From a virus: a stretch of DNA of 20,022 bases. Each line of letters begins with the position of its first letter. Position 1 is the stretch's first letter. The notes beneath the pieces are model-generated. The model searched no databases and was not told where the DNA came from. It saw nothing but the letters and a program-made list of their open reading frames with translations. The translations under genes and the position numbers were made by a program. The stretch lies in IMG/VR virus record IMGVR_UViG_3300029787_000439, positions 1-20,022 of that record, one strand, 5' to 3'. Shown piece after piece: positions 8,529-15,500 of the stretch.

Positions 8529-9350
8529 TTATGGATAGCTTTTCATTATCTGAGACTCTACCGCAAAGAGCTCTGCTCTATTGGGACCTATATTTTCTAA
8601 AGTCATTAAAGCATAGTGTCCAAGGATCCCATGAGATTCAGCAATTGAATTTTTTAAAGCCATCATTAACGGAGTGTTTGTAGTAGGATTAGTAGCTCCC
8701 GCTATTGTGCTGTCCACAGTTATAGAGCTTGTGGCAATGGTAGTAATAACCCCTGCTAAAGCAGGTGAATTAGTAAACTCATTTAAATAATAAAGATAAT
8801 CCCCAATACTAATTATTGAATCAATAGGAACTACAAAAGAAAAAACTCTAGGGTTAGTCATTGTAAACCCTGTGGTACTTCCGATTCCATTTACAGATCT
8901 AAAATCAAAATCAGCTAATGTTGATGGAGTCTGAGAAGTGTTTTTAATAGCGGCATAATAAGCGCCCTCTTTCAGCTCAAACCATGTGTTGTTTATAAAG
9001 GCTTCATTATTCATGTCTGTGTTCAGACTTATATTCCACGGAGCATCCGCTTCTAAACCAATGGTTTTAAATAATTTATTGTTAAGCGGCGAGTCGTTAA
9101 TTACAGTAGTTATTGTACTGTTATGTTGAGTTCCATAAAAATTATTACGCAGTAAATTAGTATTGTGCCTATAAAGATTGCCACCTGAAAAAGTATAAAA
9201 ATAGTTATTCATCCCTACCATATAGTCAGGGTTGTATGAATAAAAAGAAGGCCAACCGTTTACACCGTTGCTGTATGTGAGCGTATATAGCTCACCATCA
9301 GGCACTTGAGGTGTTGCAATTGGATTCGGTGATGAAGGGATTGATGCCAA
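8529..9350 (-). CDS. Conserved marine-phage structural protein of unknown role
   Basis: 273 residues starting at a TTG (minus-strand codon at 9348-9350). An in-frame TAA lies five codons upstream and the next ATG is only at about residue 44, inside conserved-looking sequence, so the TTG is the best start. The N-terminus is Pro/Ser-rich (IPSSPNPIATPQ). A recognisable block follows (LTYSNGVNGWPSFYSYNP, then DYMVGMNNYFYTFSGGNLYR), and the C-terminus has SIAESHGILGHYALMTLEN and ends ESQIMKSYP. From memory this combination recurs in uncultured marine phage genomes beside tail or head genes, usually unnamed. It looks beta-rich and soluble, with no signal peptide. Its place between glycosyltransferase and internal-protein genes, with its own predicted promoter, suggests a virion surface component. 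Function not established. Confidence 0.82.
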   Translation of the reverse strand: MASIPSSPNPIATPQVPDGELYTLTYSNGVNGWPSFYSYNPDYMVGMNNYFYTFSGGNLYRHNTNLLRNNFYGTQHNSTITTVINDSPLNNKLFKTIGLEADAPWNISLNTDMNNEAFINNTWFELKEGAYYAAIKNTSQTPSTLADFDFRSVNGIGSTTGFTMTNPRVFSFVVPIDSIISIGDYLYYLNEFTNSPALAGVITTIATSSITVDSTIAGATNPTTNTPLMMALKNSIAESHGILGHYALMTLENIGPNRAELFAVESQIMKSYP

Positions 9351-9355
9351 AGTAA

Positions 9356-9372
9356 TTGTATTTTAAATACAA
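9356..9372. promoter_or_regulatory. 17-bp palindrome at a predicted transcription start
   Basis: TTGTATTT (9356-9363) and AAATACAA (9365-9372) are perfect inverted copies around one central base. The palindrome begins within the 3' end of the -7 box at 9370-9377 and covers the expected start of transcription of the 273-residue gene. The arms are too close to form a hairpin, so a dimeric DNA-binding protein site is a better guess. It may be chance in AT-rich DNA. Confidence 0.3.
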
Positions 9373-9401
9373 ATATACAAAAATTTAATCCTGCTATGCA
9401 A
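9370..9401 (-). promoter_or_regulatory. Bacteroidota-type promoter (TTG-N21-TATATTTG) for the 273-residue gene
   Basis: On the minus strand TTG (9401-9399) is followed after 21 bases by TATATTTG (9377-9370), which fits TTG-N17-23-TAnnTTTG as described for Flavobacterium. The -33 element overlaps the stop region of the preceding gene. The leader to the TTG start codon would be about a dozen bases. Confidence 0.5.
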
Positions 9402-9918
9402 CGGGCGTAGCCGTAGGAGTAGGAGTAGGTGGCACTGGTGTGGGTGTTGGTGTAAGCGTAGGAACAAAAGTCGGTGTAGGTGTAGGAGTTATTTGTGTTC
9501 CGCCTATACATATTTGTGCTGACCCTTTTGTTCTTCCCTCTGGGTCATCAATTACAAGTTCAAATGTCAATATGGTGTAGTCCCCACTAAGCATTGGTGT
9601 TACTGGGTTAGAAGGAAAATATACTTGGCTTGGACCAAAGCTATAAGCAGGCACCATTATCGAAGAAGGATAGAATCTAGTATACTCGTTTCCTAAAGCG
9701 TCTAATATTACTCCAATCCCATAGACTTTCCCTGAACCACTTAACCAATTAGTCCTAATAAACGGAGATAATCCTGCGGTTAAAGTTAGGTTGTTAGCAA
9801 GAGTTATAATTTCTCTATTGGCTACATTATATCTAACTCCATCTATTCCTAAGTATTGGGTAATGGTTGGAGCAGAAGTCCCCGTTCTTACTTCAGCAGT
9901 ACATGTAATGAAACTCAT
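9394..9918 (-). CDS. Small beta-rich protein with a C-terminal Thr-Pro tail
   Basis: 174 residues. Residues 1-143 look like one beta-rich domain (e.g. YGIGVILDALGNEYTRFYPS, GDYTILTFELVIDDPEGRTK) with two Cys. Residues 144-174 are a low-complexity tail in which 24 of 31 residues are Thr or Pro, mostly TPTP units, ending TATPVA. Such tails are extended, linker-like and classic O-glycosylation or hydroxyproline substrates. The gene is 30 bases downstream of a glycosyltransferase of the hydroxyproline GlcNAc-transferase type, so it is a candidate acceptor (inference). It has no signal peptide or membrane segment. A virion decoration or fibre-like protein is likely from its position among structural genes. 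I do not recognise the folded domain. The start ATG is 9916-9918, directly after a predicted -7 box. Confidence 0.82.
   Translation of the reverse strand: MSFITCTAEVRTGTSAPTITQYLGIDGVRYNVANREIITLANNLTLTAGLSPFIRTNWLSGSGKVYGIGVILDALGNEYTRFYPSSIMVPAYSFGPSQVYFPSNPVTPMLSGDYTILTFELVIDDPEGRTKGSAQICIGGTQITPTPTPTFVPTLTPTPTPVPPTPTPTATPVA
9397..9489. repeat. Low-complexity Thr-Pro codon repeat
   Basis: These 93 bases encode the 31-residue Thr/Pro tail. On the plus strand they read as degenerate GGTGTA/GGAGTA hexamers. The array is imperfect, so length change by slippage is possible but the codons are already diverged. The plus strand is unusually G-rich compared with the AT-rich surroundings. Confidence 0.75.
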
Positions 9919-9923
9919 AAATA

Positions 9924-9931
9924 CAAATTTA
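9924..9931 (-). promoter_or_regulatory. Promoter -7 box (TAAATTTG) for the Thr-Pro protein
   Basis: The minus strand reads TAAATTTG, then TATTT, then the ATG. The expected transcription start falls on or next to the start codon, so the mRNA could be leaderless. No good TTG is visible 17-23 bases further upstream. Confidence 0.45.
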
Positions 9932-9948
9932 CAATTTTTTTGCTTTGT

Positions 9949-11172
9949 TTATTTAACAGCCCCTGTTATTTGATTCGTCCATCCCTTAGCAGCACTATAA
10001 GGCCACACTATATAATTTTTTGGGTACTGTCCCATGAATTCACTTTCTATTATAATTTCTTTTAATCCCTTCCAATGTTTTATTTGGTCAGGGAGAATAT
10101 CTTTTCTATACAGCTGCGTTTTGTTTTCGTCTTCAAAAATAACCGCTACAAAAGTATAGTCATCTTCTTTTAGTTGCTTGCTAGATATAGTTATTTTGTA
10201 TCTAAAAATTTTATGATAAACTTCTGTTCTAAACATAGGAGGCTTGTTGTCAAGAGTAGACTGTTGTACTGTTCTTTGTTTAAAATTAATACCAGCAAAA
10301 TCTTGATACCATGATAATGACTTCATAGGCCCTAAGTCATAACCCTTCATTGCACGTTTAGCACAAGGAGTACATTTTTGGTCGTCTATTTTTAATAATG
10401 TTTTTACTCGTGTCTTAGAAGATTGATCTAACTTATCCCACTCGAGGTTGTCTTGCCAGTGTTTAGTTCTACCCTCCCTAGTGTATTCATGCCATGCTAT
10501 AATTTTATTTGGATGAAACAGCTCATACCCCCATGTGTAAGCTCTGACGGCAATACTAATTTCTTCTCCGTGAAAATAAAGTAAAGGATCATGCGGTACT
10601 TCTCTGCAAAAAGCACCTATGGTAAAAGCGAAGTGACCCGAATAAAACCTAGTTGGTATTGGTTGTTTGGTGTTTTTCTTTATATAGTAAGGTAAAAATA
10701 AAGCAATGCCATCTGGTGTAAATCTGTCAAAGGACATACCCCAAGGAGTTTTTGTTCTGTGTTTTGGATCATTTTTAGGATCGTATGACGGCAAGTAACT
10801 GGTGATTAAAGGTCTAGCAACACCTTTAGATCTCAATCTAAAAAACATATCACAACATTTAACGTCCCAGTTTTTTACAAATCGGTGATGGGAATCAAGT
10901 TGTAAAGTAAAATGCTGATTATTGTAATGACGCTGTATCTGATTTCTTGCCCAACATGTGCCCCTAGATTCAGTGTGTGGTATTTCTATTACAATAAAAC
11001 GAGCATCGTTTTTAAACTCTTCAAGAGAATCCCATTTATCAGATTCTGAATATTGATGGGCTATACAAATGGTTAACTCCTCTGGATATTTGGCGTTTTT
11101 TATTAAACTCCGTAGTGTTGGAATTAACTCTGGATCCCGATAGCTAGCTATCTGAACAAATATAGAATACAT
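9949..11172 (-). CDS. Glycosyltransferase of the hydroxyproline GlcNAc-transferase type (PF11397-like)
   Basis: 407 residues. The N-terminus IFVQIASYRDPEL (residues 4-16) is the typical opening of the GlcNAc family (Skp1-type GnT1). SRGTCWARN (69-77) and LQLDSHHRF...NWD (90-103) follow; D93-S94-H95 stands where the family has its metal/nucleotide-sugar D-x-D-like motif. Next come YSGHFAF (177-183), EVPHDP (191-196), HGEEISIAVRAYTWGYE (201-217), W227-H228-E229-Y230, and DLGPMKSLSWYQDFAG, matching the family's closing segment. Residues about 310-407 form an extra beta-rich domain that may bind the acceptor. The expected reaction is transfer of GlcNAc or a similar sugar from a UDP-sugar to a protein Hyp, Thr or Ser. 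The enzyme is cytoplasmic, with no signal peptide or membrane helix. Its neighbour 30 bases downstream encodes a Thr-Pro tail. The gene has its own promoter overlapping a palindrome. Confidence 0.9.
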   Translation of the reverse strand: MYSIFVQIASYRDPELIPTLRSLIKNAKYPEELTICIAHQYSESDKWDSLEEFKNDARFIVIEIPHTESRGTCWARNQIQRHYNNQHFTLQLDSHHRFVKNWDVKCCDMFFRLRSKGVARPLITSYLPSYDPKNDPKHRTKTPWGMSFDRFTPDGIALFLPYYIKKNTKQPIPTRFYSGHFAFTIGAFCREVPHDPLLYFHGEEISIAVRAYTWGYELFHPNKIIAWHEYTREGRTKHWQDNLEWDKLDQSSKTRVKTLLKIDDQKCTPCAKRAMKGYDLGPMKSLSWYQDFAGINFKQRTVQQSTLDNKPPMFRTEVYHKIFRYKITISSKQLKEDDYTFVAVIFEDENKTQLYRKDILPDQIKHWKGLKEIIIESEFMGQYPKNYIVWPYSAAKGWTNQITGAVK

Positions 11173-11175
11173 TAG

Positions 11176-11196
11176 ATTTGATTTTATAAATCAAAT
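11176..11196. promoter_or_regulatory. 21-bp palindrome between promoter and glycosyltransferase start
   Basis: ATTTGATTT (11176-11184) and AAATCAAAT (11188-11196) are perfect 9-bp inverted copies around three bases. On the minus strand the left arm overlaps the last bases of the -7 box, and the right arm ends three bases before the ATG. It could be a repressor site covering the transcription start or a hairpin at the 5' end of the mRNA. There is no T-run, so it is not a terminator. Confidence 0.4.
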
Positions 11197-11199
11197 ATA
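11192..11199 (-). promoter_or_regulatory. Promoter -7 box (TATATTTG) for the glycosyltransferase gene
   Basis: TATATTTG on the minus strand matches TAnnTTTG exactly and lies in the 34-base gap after the 439-residue gene. No convincing -33 TTG is seen. The leader would be about 10-15 bases and would contain the palindrome's second half. Confidence 0.45.
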
Positions 11200-11206
11200 A
11201 TAAATA

Positions 11207-12526
11207 TTAACTAAGATAGCTGAAGCCTCCCCCAAAACCTCCAGAAACTGTACATGCTTGACAATCATCCCCTACATATGTCGTAATTTGTACAGGAGGG
11301 CTTGTGCTAGAACTATATTGATTTGGCGTTGTAGTTGTTTCGTACAATTCCCAGCATATTGCTTCTACAGAATCTCTATAAACAGACCCCGCTCCACCAT
11401 TATTAAATATAGGATCGTTAGTAGGTTGCACGGACACTCTGTCACCGTTTAATATTTGTGCTTCAGGATCACAAGCTCGCAATACCCAATATGTTCCTGG
11501 GCAACCTACTGCTCCTATTGTAAATCCTGGTTGACCTTTGGCTACACCGTTTTGATCTACTTCGAGCACATTAAATAATTCAGCTTTTCCTGATAATTGA
11601 GAGGAATTAAGCTCTTGCTCTATAATATAAATAGTTGATCCGCTATCATTTGTAACTCGTGTGCCAGGTAAAAATATTGTTGTTGTTGATTTAAAATAAT
11701 AATCAGTGGTATTATCACTACATTTTCTTAACTCGTATATGTTTTCATTTACAACATTAAAAGAAGGACATCCTGTTTCGCCTGCTAAAACGCTTAACGA
11801 AAGACCTCGACCTGCGGAGCTTTCTAATTGATCTTGAGCAGGAACTGTGCTTTGAGGTGATGTCGCTTGATCATAAACAAAATACTCTACTGGGTTAGTG
11901 TTAGATGTCACAAACCTTTGATTAGTAGCAGGACCAGCGCCTGAAACTCTTTCTATCCATCCCCCTGCAGGAACGCTTCCATTAGAGTTAGCACAACCAT
12001 TTAACTTATAAAAAAGAGTTGGCACAGTAACTCCCGTTGGTATGGGTTCTATGGATCCAGTTAAAGTGTTCGTTACTGTAGTTCCTCCTGAATCAGGTGG
12101 AATTAATCCGTCAGGATTTGTTGCAGTAAAAGGGGCTGTGCTTGAAAACTGAAAGCCTGCTAAAGCTTGAGCAAATATTTCAAAATCATATGGAGACTGT
12201 GCAGGGCCTGTTTGTGTTACTGGTCCTGGAGCTCCACTACCATCGTATCCAGATCCTGAAAGAGAATAATTAACCCCTAAAGTCCCTACAATATTATTAG
12301 TTACATTCTGTGTTACGCTATATAAAGTAGCCGTTGTTGGGGGTGGCGAAGCACAATTATCACAAGTAGTTTGAGCTTGTAAAAGACCATTTAATTGTTG
12401 TCTAGAAATAGCAGTATTAGAATAAAAGCCATCAGCAGCTAACGTAGTTAGGCCAATGTCAGTATATATAGAAGTTGCTTCTTCTAATGTTAATGCGTCC
12501 ATGTAATAAAGTGCTTCTGTTGCCAT
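11207..12526 (-). CDS. Cys-patterned tail appendage-like protein
   Basis: 439 residues. Residues 1-58 form a small module (MATEALYYMDALTLEEATSI... to CDNC at 55-58) of a kind I recall fused to tail proteins of marine Bacteroidota phages. A Pro/Thr/Ser/Gly-rich beta section follows. Three loosely repeated units share an aromatic-x-L-x-x-C core: FYKLNGC (172-178), YELRKC (264-269) and YWVLRAC (346-352). Further Cys are at CWELYE (391) and DCQAC (421-425), and the tail is Gly-rich, ending GGFGGGFSYLS. The composition suits an extended, beta-rich fibre or spike component. The ATG (12524-12526) is 11 bases after the stop of the long stabilisation gene, and the gap has no TAnnTTTG motif, so it is probably co-transcribed with the tail genes. 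The exact role (receptor binding or adaptor) is unknown. Confidence 0.82.
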   Translation of the reverse strand: MATEALYYMDALTLEEATSIYTDIGLTTLAADGFYSNTAISRQQLNGLLQAQTTCDNCASPPPTTATLYSVTQNVTNNIVGTLGVNYSLSGSGYDGSGAPGPVTQTGPAQSPYDFEIFAQALAGFQFSSTAPFTATNPDGLIPPDSGGTTVTNTLTGSIEPIPTGVTVPTLFYKLNGCANSNGSVPAGGWIERVSGAGPATNQRFVTSNTNPVEYFVYDQATSPQSTVPAQDQLESSAGRGLSLSVLAGETGCPSFNVVNENIYELRKCSDNTTDYYFKSTTTIFLPGTRVTNDSGSTIYIIEQELNSSQLSGKAELFNVLEVDQNGVAKGQPGFTIGAVGCPGTYWVLRACDPEAQILNGDRVSVQPTNDPIFNNGGAGSVYRDSVEAICWELYETTTTPNQYSSSTSPPVQITTYVGDDCQACTVSGGFGGGFSYLS

Positions 12527-12537
12527 ATTTTTTTATA

Positions 12538-15500
12538 TTAAGTTGGACATCCTATTTTTATATGCCACGCTGTAGTTGGAAGCGGGCCATATACTTTTAT
12601 TGTACAGGTTGTGGTTGCTGTTGTTTTTTGAAAAGTAAAAGTATGCCAAGTGTTATTGGTTGTAACTCCATTTATTTCCGTGACATATCCACCATTAGAA
12701 ACTCTAGGTAAAGGCGCTGTTCCATTAGGCTCATAAGCTTGACCTGTAAACGCACCGTTATTAGGCTCGACGTAATAAGTTCCTGTGTCTGGATCTATAC
12801 CTTGTAGTGTTGCTAATAATCCCTGAGGCCCTTTATACCAATCGCTACCCACGCCTATACCCATATATCGTGTGTCTATTACTACCGCTCCGTCAAACTC
12901 TACTATAAGTCTATCAGGTAGGGCCTCAGCTAAAAACTCTACTGATACTGTACCAGTACCTGACCCTAAAGTATATGTTTGAGCATCAGGATAGTTGTTT
13001 CCTCCAGAATAGCTAGCAGCGCTACCACATGGTGTCGTCGGTAAAACAGGAACACATCCACAGCAAGCATTGTATGCTGTTGTATTTATACACAAAGTAG
13101 CTGCTGTTATTTTTCTGTAATCCCAAATCAAATACAGATTATCATCAGCTGTAGTCATTGTTGGCATAGTAAAGGTTGCATAATTAGTGTCCCCACTATT
13201 TATAATCGGTGTGGCTTCAGCGGAAGCAGTAACTAACGCGTTCATGTCGGTAACATTATTACTATAAACAGTAGAACTTCTTAAATAACGTAATTTATTA
13301 GAACCTTGATCAAATAAATAAGTGTCTGTAGGAAATTTATTACTTATTATACTAACAATAGCTCCTTCGTCTGGAACGGTGTTGGAGCCTAAAGCTCCTG
13401 TGAGGGTTTCATACTGAGATATAATTGTTCCACTACCTGTTTCAAATTGAACTAAATTAGTTTGAGTGGGTGAGGAAAATACATTATCTGTCCATCTATA
13501 TTCATTATGAATTGTTTTACCTGCATCTGTATTACTTGTCAAAGCAATATTGTAAACAGTAATTAAGTTTTCTACCGGACAACTAACTGTAACTTCCGCA
13601 GAATCAGAAACTAGACCTGAAGTTGAAGCTTCAATAGTAACCTCTGATTCATCAATGTTATTTTTTGGAATAGTGAAACTTCCACTCACAAAGACTAAAC
13701 CACTAGTATATTTAACACCATTATAATATGCGTTAAAGGTATACCCAACTCCTGTGTTTGTGTCTTGAGTTACAATCGGAGAGACTCCAGCTTCTGTTTC
13801 CATTTCTTCAAGCCCTCCAGCAGGTGTGTTTACCTCTGTAATTATATCATCATCTGAAGCATTTGGAATTATATAAGATACTGTAACCTGACCAACAGCT
13901 TGACCCACGTCTACGCAATAAATATTTCTTTTACCTGGTTCAATTACAAGGTTTTCTGATACGTCACAAGCAAGACATAAAACAAAATCAAATGTGTTTT
14001 GTAAATTTTTAGCCAATACAAACTCATTCATATAAGGATCGTAACCGCCAAGCTTTTGAGTACCTAAGGAATCAATAAAGAAATCTCTAAACCATCCACG
14101 CATTCCTCGTTCAGAAATAACAGTAAGCTCTTCAGCGCCACCAGACCCGCCTCGTAATCTTATAACTGCACCTCTTTTTGCGTCTACAAAATATTTATCA
14201 AAGCCCCATACCGCAAAACTTTCAGGATTATTACTTATACCATACTCTTCGTCTCTAGCAATTTGCACACCTAACACCTGAGGTACACTTGTAAGGGCTC
14301 CTCCTCCAGTAGCATCTGTTAATAAGTCTTTTCCTACAGGCACATAAGATATTTTATCTTCTTGTATTGTAAGAATATCGGTACGTCTAGCGTATAGTTT
14401 TCTAATTGGACCAAAAGAATCTTCTAATGGACTAAAGTTTAGTAAACCTAAATTAAATTCGTTAAGTTTATTTACATTACTTTCATCATTAAATACACCG
14501 CTATAAGTTAAATCAGAAAATCTATGAGCTTCTTTATATATCTGAGAAGATGTGGTTGTTGTTCTATTACCAAAATTCATAGGCCTTCCTGTAATAGAGT
14601 CTCTTATTTTATAACTTTCTATGCCGTTTCCAAAAGCAATACAGTTTGAAAAACCTGTGTCTATAATTGCATCTTGGGCAGTTACTACTCCAGAGTTATC
14701 AAAATCAACTATTTGGCTTTGAGAGCTTCCAGTGTGTTGACCAAATGCATCTATGGGAAAAGATAAATCGTTTTCATACCAAACATCAGGTAACGCATCT
14801 AAAGGTTGTGTTTCAAAAACTATATTAATGCTTGCTCTTATTACTTCTATATTAACCTCTATACCTGTAGTTCTACTGCCATTACAATTTCGGTCACCTG
14901 TAATTCCTAAAAAAGTTTCTCCTGTTGCGCTTCCTCCTGAGTCGCTTTTAAAAAATTGAAAGAAAAATTTAGCGTTTGCTTGTGAAGGAAGATCAGAATT
15001 ATTTGGCGTAGCTGTAGATATACTTTGTAAACTAGAATCATAAGAAATAATACCATTAAAATCCCCATCATTATCACCACAAATAAAAGTTGAATTAGTT
15101 TGAATTAGACCAGTCGATGCCGTACCCAAGCCTTCATTATCAAAAAACTCTTTAAAATTAGTATAATTAGCTTTTGCAATAATAGTTTGATCATACCTCC
15201 AAGTTCTTCTTTCACAATCAGCACCACAGTTTTTTCTACCATTTCTTACACCTTGTATGGTAATTCTAACTTGACTAGCAGCGGGTATATCGTAATCGAT
15301 AAATTGACTAGTTCCCGTACCCCCTGGATTTTTAACACTTACTGGGTAAAATAATTTTGGATAATGGTTTCGATCTCCAGCTGTACGAGAAAGATTCCCA
15401 TAACTTATAAAACTATCTAAATTATCCCCTGATTCAACAGCGAAATTATTAGGTATCATTTTCATATACGTTCCTGCTGGAGCTTTTACTTTGTCTCCAG

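Noticed and set aside
9260-9511. Minus-strand frame bridging the Thr-Pro gene and the 273-residue gene, as if a frameshift fused them
   Set aside because: The bridging translation is Tyr/Ser/His junk from the TP repeat. A promoter box and a palindrome lie in the gap, and I see no slippery heptamer.
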